A DNA stretch of 64,000 bases from Begonia masoniana (Eukaryota; Streptophyta; Magnoliopsida; Cucurbitales; Begoniaceae), in NCBI GenBank assembly GCA_022432975.1, contig CM039509.1:42628209-42692208 (forward strand). Reading direction: 5' to 3'. The notes beneath the pieces are model-generated. The model was not told where the DNA came from and ran no database searches. It saw nothing but the letters and a program-made list of their open reading frames with translations. Positions 35,001 to 47,770 of the stretch are shown in pieces; positions within the stretch are counted from its first letter, which is position 1; each line of letters opens with the position of its first letter. The translations under genes were made by a program, and so were the position numbers.

Positions 35001-38000
35001 AACGCGCACCACCGTCATAAGCTCCGTCTGTAGGAGGTCTGACACAACGACCTTCAACATAAGATTATCGACAAGGAACATTTTATAATTCTATGGAGTT
35101 TAATTCTCGGCTTAATGAAACGAAGTATAAGGATGACATGACGCACATGTCAATTATTTTTTCAAAGACTGTTTGTGACAACCCCGCCCAAATGGGACCG
35201 CCACGGACTTTTCATGACGTACTCTTAACTTACTCATCGTTTATTGACATAAATTTTTTCATTTTTCCTTTATCACTTTAAAAACGAACTTGAACATTCG
35301 GACCTCTTTTATCAATAGTGAAAGCCTAACCTAAAACCTATTTAAAAAGGCTCGTTTAAGGTTGGAAAAAAATCATTTAAAACTTGGGACCCAAAAACAT
35401 AGAGGGCACATACGTGAGGCACGCCCAAGCAATTGGCACGTGTGCCCCTCGCGCACCCCGCACGCCTGCAGCGCGTCCCCCTCGTGCACCCACAGTGCGC
35501 CCACCACGTGCACCATACGCACCGCGCGCTTGGCTCCCCACGAGAGCCGATCGATCGTGTCCCTCAGCCTATTGATCGGCACCTGCTCAGGTACCAGATC
35601 ATTTCTTCGTGGATTCGGCCGATTGATCGACCATTAGGCGCCGATCAATCGGAGCTCGTTCTGCCAAACGCCTTATCTTCATAACTCGACCAATCGATCG
35701 GCCATTAGGCACCTGCCGAGCACCTGGGGAGGGAATGTCTTAGTCGATCCATCGCGCCTTGCGGCACCAATCGATCGGCTGAGCAGGGCTGCGCGCACAC
35801 CGCGTGCCCTGCTCACTCCGCGTGCACGCCCAACGCCTTCCCCTTCATTTTTCTCCTTTCGTTTGCCATTTTGTCCAACTTTTCACCTACATAACTTCAA
35901 TCAACGTTATCCTCAGTCAATACATCTATCTCCACCTATTCAAAACACCAATTACGTGCAAACCTACATCCTCGAATCATCAAATCCATCCAACTCTAAA
36001 TTCGTATCACCAACATAAAACGTGCAGCGGAAACTCTATAAAAACGTCATACGAAAAACCCATTCATAAAACCTATTCCAAAGTGACAATATCTCTGAGC
36101 TAACTCCTATTCATTCACAACAAAATTAATTTACATCTACACCTAGTACATTTACGTGAATTTACCTAAAAGCTTGGAGCACCACCCACGGGTCAAAATA
36201 GTCATGTCAGCACCGCCCGCCTGCCACGAGCACCATCTATCGACCACCCTATGCATTGTCTTCCGGAGGACATTCCTTACCTTTAACTTCTTCACATACA
36301 TCACAAGATTTAAACTCTAAGCCTAATGCTTAGTAATGGATGCACTAAACATAAACATATACATGAATGCATGATTTCGTAAATACATGTTTGTTTCATT
36401 TCGTAACGTTACAAAGCATGGGAAAAGGGGGATTTACGCAAGAGTAGGCACAGGCATCACACCCGTCTACCCTGTAGACCACATAACTTGTCATGAGTTG
36501 CCATTTATCGGGTGTCCTTTACTTGCCAGTGAGTTGCCATTTACATGCCCTGTGCCCTACTCATCCACTACCCACACTTAACCATTATTTACATTTCATC
36601 TTTTTACTTCTCTTTACATGAAAACATGCATGTAAAACATTTTGGTATGCCATTTTTTTACGAAACATGATGCATAGAAAAATGCACTTAAGACAAATAT
36701 CATTCATTAATGACAATTCCATAGACATACGTAACTCGCAAACAAACATAACACATAACGAATATTTAACGTCCTAATCATCTATCCGACTCATTAAAGC
36801 CCCATAATTCATCAAAACATCATCACGACTCTAACACCCTAGTATCTCTACGATGTAGGGCCTTAAGGGCCGAAAACCTAACACTCACTTACCTGGCGTC
36901 CTTAGCCAATTTATGTAGCACGTTCACTTTTTCTTTCAGCTTGCAAACCTAGAACATATTACACCAATATTAACGTCCATGACTGTAACTCCAATCAATT
37001 CAAATGGCTTACAGAGCGTCAAACCGAAACTTAACGAATCTACAACTAAATTTTTGGAATTCTACTTAGATTTTGGCTAAACTTCAAATATCCATAACTT
37101 GAGCTACACTTAACCAAATTCGATGATTCAAATGCAAAAATTTAACTTAAACGGCCTATTTCAACATGGTGAAACTCATTTGCCAAGAACTTAACCCAAT
37201 TAATGGCAGAAACTCGAAATTAATAAATACCTCCAAAATTTCGTTTTACATCTTTCGAGCATTTCAACGAATACCTTGAGTTCATAATTATGTCAACCAA
37301 CCATCAATAACATTTATACTCTACAACTACCAAAATCTCCAACCAACATTCAATTTTTCAACCTAATTACTAACAATATACAAAACTCTACCATTAATAG
37401 TCATTAATACTCCAAACCCATCAATTACTAACATTACTCTAACATTTCAAAACCCTAGAATCTCAAACCCTAATTAATGTCAACCCTAAACCGAAAAATT
37501 AACGTATAAATCACTTAGATCTTACCGAGAGCTTTAATCCTTGGAGAAGACAGAAGAGCAATCGACGTGGGGAGGCAATCGTCGAACGGCTGAAAGACAA
37601 TCGCCAAGGGGGAGAAGAGATCGCAAAGGAGAGGGGGAAAGGTTTCTGCTGAGAAAACTGTGGAGGGAGAGAGAGAAATAAAGGGGAGCAGTGATTTTAT
37701 AAAAATTTAACTTCAAATTACCCTTTTGCCCCTCAACCTAAACCTCTAACTAAATCGTTACGTAGTTAGTAGGTTTAGATCCTTCGTAAATTCCTCATTC
37801 TATTTAACCTTCCAATTTAATTCTTAAAGTTCCAATAAAATTTTTCGTTCATGAAATGACGTTAAAAATATCTGTTTCCGAGCATATAACTAGAAATCGT
37901 AACACCAAAAATTCTGGGTGTTTGTAACGCCCCCGAACCCACTCCGGCTCGGTACGCTACTTTGCTCACTAATGCCACGTTTAAAACGACTGTTTAAAAT

Positions 38001-38799
38001 AATTTTAGATAAAATTTTGACTCAATTTTTAGGTTTTTCGAACCCTCGAAAATAGTTGAAAAACATGCATAAAATACGTGCAAAACGTGTCAGAAAATAT
38101 CGGGTTAAAACATTTTGGAAGTAGAAAAAATTTTGAAAAAAATCAAATTGGCTCGGTTAGGCGCCCCGCGCTCGCCCTTGTGCGCACGCTGGTGCCAATC
38201 AATCGGCACCCTCTCGAGTGCGCGATCGAGGAGCAATAGCTCCTGCCCATCGATCGGCATACAGCGCCGATCGATCGGCGCTGCGCTCCTGCCGCGCGTG
38301 CCCAGCCGCGTCCTGCGCACCTCCTTCGACCTCCTACTCATTTCTTCCACTTTTCCACAAGCCAAACACCTCCAAATCACCCAAAACTTTTACCAAACAT
38401 TCCCTACACTCCCGACTCCATGACCCGCAAAAATCTAGGAAAACTGACTCCAAAATATTAACGAAAACGTTGAAACAAATGACCCCTATAGTGTTTGAAA
38501 TACAAAAATAAAACGAGCGGCATAACGACTAAAATTATCAAAACCCGAAAAACCTGAAATCCAAAGTATCAAAACACTATCCTTTACATGCCAATTATCC
38601 AATAAAACATCCACTGCTCACAAAAATCCAAAATAGTTAAAAGAAAACTATCAACAGTGCAAAATACAAAATACCCACCAAACTACCCAAGGAACGCGGT
38701 TGAGACGCCCCGACAAGTGCCAGCACCGGCATACTCCATGCACCACCGACTGCTGCCTAGTCCTGGGCTCCCTTATCTAGCTCACCTGAATAAAGATTG

Positions 38800-40419
38800 T
38801 GTGATGACCCGGATGTATAAGTATGTGTACGATGGCTGCACGAATTAGAACCCGAATGGAGGTACGTCCGTGCAGGCGAACTAGAAGGTGACGGGTCGTA
38901 AAAAGGAGGTCGTCACAATCCCACATCACTTGGGGAAGTATGTGGAAATGAAATATATGTAAAGAGACCCTCCCAAGATAGCAAGACGCGTTTTGGAGCA
39001 CAATTGACAACGGATCTCATAAGAACTCCGAAGTTAAAAGTGCTTCGACGAGAGTTGTACCAGGTTGGGTGACCGACTGGGAAGTCCTCGCCAAACAAAG
39101 CCGTGAGGGAAGGATATTGGGCTACTGCCCAATCCCTAGAGCGGACAATATCTTGCTGGGAAAATGGTCATTACGAAATGGTATCAAAGCCTGTACCTAA
39201 CAAGAAATAAGGTGACGGGTCGTAAAAAGGGGGTCGTCACAATCCCACATCACTTGGGGAAGTATGTGGAAATGAAACATATGTAAAGAGACCCTCCCAA
39301 GATAGCAAGACGCGTTTTGGAGCACAATTGACAACGGATCTCATAAGAACTCCGAAGTTAAAAGTGCTTCGGCGAGAGTTGTACCAGGTTGGGTGACCGA
39401 CTGGGAAGTCCTCGCCAAACAAAGCCGTGAGGGAAGGATATTGGGCTACGGCCCAATCCCTAGAGCGGACAATATCTTGCTGGGAAAAATGGTCATTACA
39501 AATGGTATCATAGCCTATTCAAACTTATTATACCTACAGAAATTGTGGCCAACGAGGACGTTGGGCCCCCGAGGGGGGGTGATTGTGATGACCTGGATGT
39601 GTAAGTATGTGTACGATGGCTGCACGACCGCCAACCCGATGGCGGTACGTCTACGCGGGCGAACCGGAAGGTGACGGGTCGTAAAAAGGGGGTCGTCACA
39701 ATCCCACATCACTTGGGGAAGTATGTGGAAATGAAATATATGTAAAGAGACCCTCCCAAGATAGCAAGACGCGTTTTGGAGCACAATTGACAACGGATCT
39801 CATAAGAACTCCGAAGTTAAAAGTGCTTCGGCGAGAGTTGTACTAGGTTGGGTGACCGACTGGGAAGTCCTCGCCAAACAAAGCCGTGAAGGAAGGATAT
39901 TGGGCTACGGCCCAATCCCCAGAGCGGACAATATCTTGCTGGGAAAAATGGTCGTTACAAATGGTATCATAGCCTATTCAAACTTATTATACCTACAGAA
40001 ATTGTGGCCAACGAGGACGTTGGGCCCCCGAGGGGGGGTGATTGTGATGACCTGGATGTGTAAGTATGTGTATGATGGCTGCACGAACCGGAACCCGAAT
40101 GGCGGTACGTCTACGCGGGCGAACCGGAAGGTGACGGGTCGTAAAAAGGGGGTCGTCACAATCCCACATCGCTTGGGGAAGTATGTGGAAATGAAACATA
40201 TGTAAAGAGACCCTCCCAAGATAGCAAGATGCGTTTTTGAGCACAATTGACAACGGATCTCATAAGAACTTCGAAATTAAAAGTGCTTCGGCGAGAGTTG
40301 TACCAAGTTGGGTGACCGACTGGGAAGTCCTCACCAAACAAAGCCGTGATGGGAGGATATTGGGCTACGGCCCAATCCCCAGAGCGGACAATATCTTGCT
40401 GGGAAAAAGGGTCGTTAAA
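38800..40419 (+). mobile_element. Cassandra TRIM, four-LTR array
   Basis: LTRs at 38800-39175, about 39211-39500 (first ~95 bp missing), 39584-39959 and 40043-40419. Each is followed by AAATGGTATCA-type primer-binding site sequence and, where intact, a G-rich tract. TSD GATTG (38795-38799) against GATCG (40420-40424), differing by one C/T. The last LTR ends GTCGTTAAA instead of TTACA. The array probably grew by LTR-LTR unequal recombination. Non-coding. Confidence 0.9.
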
Positions 40420-40770
40420 GATCGTCACCTACACCATAGAATACAAAAGTAAGCCTAATGCTTAGTAAGTAGGGAATAACGAATGCACTAACACACAATG
40501 CAACCCAATCCTATCACATGCAGTTTCTAACTCTCAGTTGTGCTCGTTACATGTTCGTTGCATTAATCTTTTCATAAGTTGTGTGGATCAAGTAGGCACA
40601 TGTCTCATAACTGTCTAAGACGGCCACGCCTTGATCCAACTAAGCAAAACCGGTTAGCACACATCCCATAACTGTATAGGATGGCCAAGCACGATTTTTC
40701 TCCCCCACACCGATCGTAGAACCCTATGACTGTCTAGGAGTTCATACTCACTGATGTCTTAAATCTTTTA

Positions 40771-41060
40771 GCCAAACCACTCTCTCGTAAAAATTCCTTC
40801 GGGGTGCTATACTCCAGCACTTATTCCCGACAAGGCCAATTTACTCGAGACCAGTTCTTGCAATTTAGCCAAACCACTCTCTTGTAAAAATCCCTTCGGG
40901 GTGCTACACTCCAGCACTTATTCCTGACAAAGCCAATTTACTCGAGACCAGTTCTTGAAATTTAGCCAAACCACTCTCTCGTAAAAATCCCTTCGGGGTA
41001 CTACACTCCAGCACTTATTCCTGACAAGGCCAATTTACTCAAGACCAGTTCTTGCAATTC
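40771..41060. repeat. 97-bp unit, three tandem copies
   Basis: GCCAAACCACTCTC at 40771, 40868 and 40965 starts three near-identical units, each with TTCGGGGT and CTCCAGCACTTATTCC. They lie inside the intron-like module of the inner solo LTR. Confidence 0.93.
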
Positions 41061-42896
41061 TTCTTATCTTATTACAATTCACACTCGCAATTCAAAACAA
41101 TGCACAAAACTAGTTTTCGTAACTTAAAAAAAAAAAACCGTGATGCATGCCAGAAGAATACGCAACACAACACAACGCGAAACAAGAAATCGACCGTTAA
41201 CCCTACCGTTCCATGGTGTAGGCCTAAGGCAACAAAAAAAATTCATCTACTTACCTGACTGCTCGGCACGCGTTTGCTCACTCCGTCCGTTTAACTTACT
41301 CGCTCGACAACCTAACAAATATAAAAAATCAACTTAGGAATACTCTAAGAAATTTTTAGGGATTATCTAACCCAAAACTAACTACAATTTAACCAAAATC
41401 ACAACATAGCACTAAAACCCGATTTTTCACCAATTTTTAGTGTCCAACTTCAAACGGCCATAACTTAATCGTTTTTCAACGGATTTTGACGTGCCATCAC
41501 ATTCCATAAACCTCTACACGTCTACTTTCTATTGAAACACTGAATCGGTGCACTGTCATTACAAAACCAGTTTTTGCACCACTTTTATCTAAACTCCAAT
41601 CTAACCCTAAAAATATCCTAAACTAACCTACTTAATGATTTAAACCACCAATTTGAAGGAAAACCAGCAAGAGTAATAAAATTTTCGGACTTCATGGTTA
41701 GGGTTTTCCAAACCCTTATTAAAATCACTCAAAACATCAATAAAACCCTAACATCTTTCACCTAAATGCATTATTATCAAACCACTTAAATTTTTACCTG
41801 AAAACTCTCCTAACGTAATCCCGAGTAACATTTAAACTCTCCCAACAACCCTAACTAGGGTTACGTACACTACAAGAAAAATTCTGGGTGTTACAGTGTT
41901 ACACTGTTAGATTTATGACATTTGCATCAACGAGAATTCAAGAGATGTTTGAGAGAACTGGACTTTAGGATCGTGTCAATTGTCGTGGGCATGTTGTGAG
42001 TTTATGATTCGGCTATTTTATGCGAATTTAACTTCCATGGGGAAGACTGGTTTGGTAAAGACTTATCTATTTGGAGTAGAGTTAGTGATACACCCAAGAG
42101 ACATAAATCGATTGATCGGGTTTCCTTTTTGACGAGGATGAGGGCGAAGCATACTACCATGTGTCTCGGAAGTGTGATTTATCAAAGCAGGCAAAAGAGT
42201 AGAGTTCCTAAGGATGATTAATCAAAATCCTGAGATTGAAGTATTCGAAAAAACGAGATCGAAGGACTTAAATGTCAAAGTCCGGGTAATTCACAATATG
42301 ATCACTCATATTATTATACCATGGGATAGACATATAGATCTAGTGAGTTACATGAATATCTTAATTATGAGCCATATGTGTGAGATCAGCAGGATGTGCA
42401 ACAAAAATATGTCGTACAACACGTTGATACAGAAGCTTATTGAAAATTTTAATGTTCCAATCCTAGCAACCGAGTATAGGAGGAGCGAAATACAAACTGA
42501 CATCTTTGATATGCTCCATTTAAAACGAATGGGGTGGTTGAAGTCCAAGGTAATTGGGTCTTCAAGGCTGATCAAGAAGCCTCCAGATCGGCAGGCTCCT
42601 TCAACCCCATTGGCCTCCCAGGATGTTCATATGGAGGTTGCTCTTCCAACTCGACTGCCATCGAAAGAGGAGCTACTGTGATACAGAAACTAGACTTCCT
42701 CATTGGCAGAGTTGAGGAGATGACTGCGGCGCAAAGAAATATGCAAACTACAGTTGAGGAGCTGTGTGTGGAGCAGAGAGAGTTGACAGCGGCACACAAA
42801 TATCTGAACACTAGGTTTTCGGTCTGGATGCGTAACCAAGAGGAAGATGAAGATGAAGCTCCACCTGCACTTGCAGATGAAGATTCATGTTTTTAG

Positions 42897-43420
42897 TTTG
42901 CTTTTAGATAGTTGGTTGTTTTTACTCTAGTAATTGATGATACATTTAATATGTTTTTAGATTGTTGGATGTTTTATGTTGGTTGTTTTTAGTTTGTTAG
43001 TTGTAATTCATTGAATGTATTGTTGTAATTCATATTGTAACTGCTTGAGAAATATTTTGTGTTTTGGATATGTAGGAAATGTGAAAAATAGCTTTCGATG
43101 AGTCATAAAATAAAGAAAACTCTATCTAATTTTTTAATTTTCTATGCATTATATGGACGAGTAGATAGTGAGAGTTATAAACTTATCAACATTACATAAG
43201 CTTATAAAGTTACATAAACTAGTAAACATTACAACAGTTGCCTAAGTTACAAAAGTTAGATAAATCATTATGTATACAAAAATAACAAAAACAATACAAT
43301 CAATGGCACGGTGGAATACAATATTGAAATGTAGCTTTGGAATACTCTATTAGAGACTCCTACAAAGAAAATGAACACTTTATTAGAACAAAGCTTTGGA
43401 ATAAAATATTGAAACTACAT
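42897..43420. other. Gap between the two convergent MULE genes
   Basis: AT-rich, with repeated TTGGTTGTTTTTA-like phrases at 42915-42990 that look like a 3' untranslated region. No coding signal seen. Confidence 0.5.
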
Positions 43421-45331
43421 CGAAATCAAACCACTTACTTGCGTGCCGGTGTAGAAACCCATAAACGCCACATCAGAAGGATCCACTGAAGTAGAAGTAG
43501 CACATGAAGTGGAAGGAACCTCTCGACAAGTTCGATTATTATGCCCTAGACGTTGACATCTTCCACAAGTTATTGAGGAGTTCTTCCTACTAATTGAGCT
43601 TCAGAGCTCGTCCACATCTTGTACTCTTTTTATCTTCGGCCTCCTTGGTTGACGCTTTGTTAGTGGTGACAAATTTCACTCATATCAACTCGGGCCACAT
43701 GTGTGGACCACTAAGCGGATAAATGTAGTGTGAGTACATTTTCATATAAGTCACCCGGTGATAGCATTGATTAACATAATTTTCCGCTAAGACTCTCATG
43801 GAATGCATACACAGAATGACATGGACACATGAGATCCCAGTAAATTCTCACCTATAACAGTTGCACACACATCTATGCAAATCGACAACATATTGTTTGT
43901 TGTTGTTACTGATCTAAAATTGAGCATCTCCTGCAAAAGTATGACTCCAATTTCGGGCTGCACATTCTAGTTTCGTAAGCTTTGTTCTTATCTTGGGACA
44001 CAAGACATCTGTTTACTCAGCCATCTTTTGATGTTTTTTTACAATTCGAGACATCAAGCACTTTCTAATCATCTTGAACATTGTCAATATCGATTTGTCT
44101 CTGACATGTAGTATAAGTGCATTAAATGACTCACTGAGATTGTTCAATCCTATGTCGCACTTGGAGATTGATGAGAAAGCATGAGTCGACCAACAACTCT
44201 GAGGAAATTGTCGGAGATATCCGTGCGCAGCCTAGTCAATTGAAAATAAATTTGTCATTTCTTTGTCAAAGTGACGAGCTATAGTTACTCTCGCTACATT
44301 CCACATCACATCTTTGTACACATTCTCCCGAAATTTTTTCTTAAAATTTGCATACATATGTTTGAGACAGTAGCGTTGATTGGCTGATGGTAATGACTTA
44401 GTCACAACGTTCAACAACCCATAACATTTGAAGGAACAACGTAATTAGAAAAAAATGTTGTGAACATACAAAATGTAAATAAATGCAAATGGATTGTACA
44501 TTTTGTCGATCTAAAATAAATATCCAGTCGCGTCCCATCTCAGTGTCTATGTCTGGCACCAATTGCTCAAGAAACCACTTCCACGAGTCTTTGCATTCTG
44601 CTCCTACAATTGCAATTGCAACGAGGTAGATTCCATCATTACCATCAATGCTAACAGTTGTCATTAATTGGCCTGGACACGGGCCCTTAAGATGACAACT
44701 ATCCAAACATATAACCGGTCTACCACATTGAAGCAAATCACTCTTCCACGCAGCCATACACATGTACATTCTTTCAAATATAATCTTCGACGTAGACCCA
44801 GGCCCAGACACCAAATTTCCTTGAAGGCCGACAGTGCTACCCATCTTAGATGTTAGATCTACAAATTTCTTCTGCGTAGGACCACAATAACTTGTATTGT
44901 TCTTCGCCAAAGCCTTCATTCAGTTTTCAAGTTTCACTTCTTGCCCTTCTAGCAAGACTTAGTGTAATATTAACATTCAAATCCTTCATCACCTTCTCAA
45001 AAATGGAAGAAACATCTCATGTCAGATGACTTTTGAACCTGTCCAAATATTGATTTGCCACTCATTTCGCTGAAGCATGTCGACTTTCAATTTTATGCAA
45101 ACAGTTGTGGATATCATGGAAACTCTTTATTTGAAACGTAAACTCATTTTGCATCTTCGAACATACAATTGCCATTTACACTCATCTTCACAAACTGGCA
45201 TAAATTGTCGAGACTCACTTTTACTAAATTTCACCCCATAATCATTCTTCAATGCATAATCAACGATTTCTTCTCTAATTTTTTTTTTTAACAACTGTAT
45301 TTCTTCCCAAATAAAAATCAATCCCACAAAC

Positions 45332-47424
45332 TGTAGGATCGGAATTGTCTAAGAGGGGGGTGAATTAGACTTTTTAATTTTAATTTCAATTTAATCTAAT
45401 TTCTCTTCTTGATTAAACTTAGTTACAGCACTAGTAATCAAATAATGTAAAGAGAGAGAAAGAGAAATTAGACACCAGTATTTTTACGTGGTTCGGCCAA
45501 ACTGCCTACGTCCACGCTCCAAGGCTCTCCCTTGAAGATTTCTTACTTCTCCTCAACGAGAAAATCTGATCGACCTTACGGGCTTCGATCCACAGCCTTT
45601 CACAATCCTGGATTGAACTTAGCGGGCATCAATCCACTACCTTACAGGATATTCAAGTTTGAAATACAGAATACAATGATCTACAAGCTCTTAAGACAGA
45701 ATCTCAAGTTTTGGAGTAGAGAGGTGTAGATTGAGAATTCAGAGTAATAATTTCGCAGCTAGGGCTCAGAATTCAAAATGGCAAAAAGTTCTTCCTTCGT
45801 GCTCTGAGCTCAGCTTATATACTCTGTCTTCTAATCGCTAGGCTTCAATGCTCCTTATCCAATAATAGAAGTTTAGTTACCGTTGGAGCAGCTTCCGTAC
45901 AAGTTCAGGTAGCCGTTGCCGTTTGTAGTTGCAAATCGTCGTCGCCATTAATGTTCTGGAGTTATGGCTGAAAACGACGTCACTGTAGCTTCGCGGCTAA
46001 TTTGAATTCTGGCGGAAGACAAAGCTAACTTATAGTCTTGAACCGCCCTTTTAGCGAGCGGTGGAGTATTTCTTTCGCTCATCCGCCTTTGTCTTTTAGC
46101 GAGCGGTGGAGTATTTCTTTCGCTCATCCGCCTTTGTCTTTTAGCGAGCGGTGGAGTATTTCTTTCGCTCATCCGCCTTTGTCTTTTAGCGAGCGGTGGA
46201 GTATTTCTTTCGCTCATCCGCCTTTGTCTTTTAGCGAGCGGTGGAGTATTTCTTTCGCTCATCCGCCTTTGTCTTTTAGCGAGCGGTGGAGTATTTCTTT
46301 CGCTCATCCGCCTTTGTCTTTTAGCGAGCGGTGGAGTATTTCTTTCGCTCATCCGCCTTTGTCTTTTAGCGAGCGGTGGAGTATTTCTTTCGCTCATCCG
46401 CCTTTGTCTTTTAGCGAGCGGTGGAGTATTTCTTTCGCTCATCCGCCTTTGTCTTTTAGCGAGCGGTGGAGTATTTCTTTCGCTCATCCGCCTTTGTCTT
46501 TTAGCGAGCGGTGGAGTATTTCTTTCGCTCATCCGCCTTTGTCTTTTAGCGAGCGGTGGAGTATTTCTTTCGCTCATCCGCCTTTGTCTTTTAGCGAGCG
46601 GTGGAGTATTTCTTTCGCTCATCCGCCTTTGTCTTTTAGCGAGCGGTGGAGTATTTCTTTCGCTCATCCGCCTTTGTCTTTTAGCGAGCGGTGGAGTATT
46701 TCTTTCGCTCATCCGCCTTTGTCTTTTAGCGAGCGGTGGAGTATTTCTTTCGCTCATCCGCCTTTGTCTTTTAGCGAGCGGTGGAGTATTTCTTTCGCTC
46801 ATCCGCCTTTGTCTTTTAGCGAGCGGTGGAGTATTTCTTTCGCTCATCCGCCTTTGTCTTTTAGCGAGCGGTGGAGTATTTCTTTCGCTCATCCGCCTTT
46901 GTCTTTTAGCGAGCGGTGGAGTATTTCTTTCGCTCATCCGCCTTTGTCTTTTAGCGAGCGGTGGAGTATTTCTTTCGCTCATCCGCCTTTGTCTTTTAGC
47001 GAGCGGTGGAGTATTTCTTTCGCTCATCCGCCTTTGTCTTTTAGCGAGTCGCTCATTCCGCCTTTGTCTTTAGCGAGCGGTGGAGTATTTCTTTTCGCTC
47101 ATAACCGCCTTTGTCTTTTAGCGAGCGGTGGAGTATTTCTTTTCGCTCATCCGCCTTTGTCTTTTAGCGAGCGGTGGAGTATTTCTTTAAACGCTCCGCT
47201 CTTGTCGTTTGTGACCGGTGGACTGATTCTTTTGCTAACCATGTCAGCCCTGTACACTTAATCATATGCATTAAAAACTAAAATACCCTTTTTAAGGGTA
47301 TCTCCAACAAATCTAACTCAATGCATTTCATTAATTCAATTAATAAACAGAATCAATTACAATATTAAGCAGACAAATTCATCATCAAAAACAAATTAAG
47401 ACTTAAACATTATTTAAGTCAACA
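45332..47424 (-). repeat. Copia-D 3' LTR
   Basis: Contains the homogeneous 45-bp array (46051-47040). The unique first 700 bp are almost identical to 55074-55790. Confidence 0.93.
46051..47040. repeat. 45-bp satellite, 22 identical head-to-tail units
   Basis: Units start TTAGCGAGCGGTGGAG at 46051 and every 45 bp up to 47040. I see no difference among the 22 units. About three irregular units follow to 47190, two of them with the 46-bp form. Because 45 is divisible by three, both strands stay open: repeated MSERNTPPLAKRQRR on the minus strand and SERWSISFAHPPLSF on the plus strand. Neither open frame has any other support as a gene. Confidence 0.97.
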
Positions 47425-47440
47425 ATCTCCCCCTTTTTTA
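47425..47440 (-). promoter_or_regulatory. Copia-D polypurine tract
   Basis: On the minus strand TAAAAAAGGGGGAGAT directly precedes the 3' LTR (TGTTGACTT). This is the plus-strand primer site for reverse transcription. Confidence 0.88.
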
Positions 47441-47770
47441 TGATGACAACCTATCAAAATACGTATAACTCCCCCATAATCTAAGCTCCCCCATAATATA
47501 TGCATCTGATAACAAAAGAACAAACAGAGAGCATATCCAGAACTAAATCAGACAACACATTTTGCATACAACACATTTTGCACACATTTTGCATACATGT
47601 CTCCCCCATTGACATTATCAAAAACAATAAACAGAGAAAGACAGCAGAAAACATGGCATTCAAGAATATTAAAAAGGAAAGAGTTCCTGATTCAAAATAG
47701 AGATCTATAAGGAAAATGTATACAGATAAAAACAAAATTATCGTTTATTACAGGAATCTAAAAATCTCTT

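Larger units (their letters stand above)
37923..41895 (-). mobile_element. Solo LTR nested in the solo LTR
   Basis: TGTAACGCCCCCGAACCC to CTGGGTGTTACA, TSD GTGTT at 37918-37922 and 41896-41900, inserted only three bases from the end of the outer LTR. Net length about 2.35 kb without the Cassandra array. Contains GATCGATCGG motifs (38190-38285), a 97-bp triplicate (40771-41060) and an intron-like module (40429-41254). Confidence 0.85.
35174..41903 (-). mobile_element. Solo LTR of a Ty3/gypsy-type element, containing further insertions
   Basis: Starts TGTGACAACCCCGCCC and ends GGGTGTTACA, the last three bases being 41901-41903 beyond the inner insertion. TSD CTGTT at 35169-35173 and 41904-41908. 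Net length about 2.75 kb. Inserted in the MULE second gene. CG-rich central part with several GATCGATCGG motifs (35545-35780); an intron-like donor complement (ACTTAC) lies at 36897-36902. Confidence 0.85.
35093..42896 (+). pseudogene. MULE second gene, Transposase_32-like, split by a solo LTR
   Basis: Two parts, 35093-35173 and 41909-42896. It starts MEFNSRLNETKYKDDMTHMS, reaches FSKTV at the insertion site and continues RFMTFASTRIQEMFERTGL after it. Then, with frameshifts, come VREFYANL-type and VIHPRDINRLIGF segments, DLNVKVRVIHNMITHIIIP, NKNMSYNTLIQKLIENFNVP, and a C-terminal coiled-coil-like stretch (VEEMTAAQRNMQTTVEELC) with an acidic end. Order and motifs match the plant Transposase_32 family, also seen in the extra ORFs of Copia-B and Copia-D. 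A stop follows FERTGL, and frames shift near 41990 and 42550. Confidence 0.65.

Noticed and set aside
35174..41903. Complete gypsy element formed by the outer and inner LTRs
   Set aside because: The inner LTR has its own TSD (GTGTT) three bases from the end of the outer one (TSD CTGTT), and there is no internal domain; they are two separate solo LTRs.
45948..47261. Two long open frames (359 and 407 codons) as genes
   Set aside because: They arise from a 45-bp satellite whose length is a multiple of three; nothing but the repeat is encoded.
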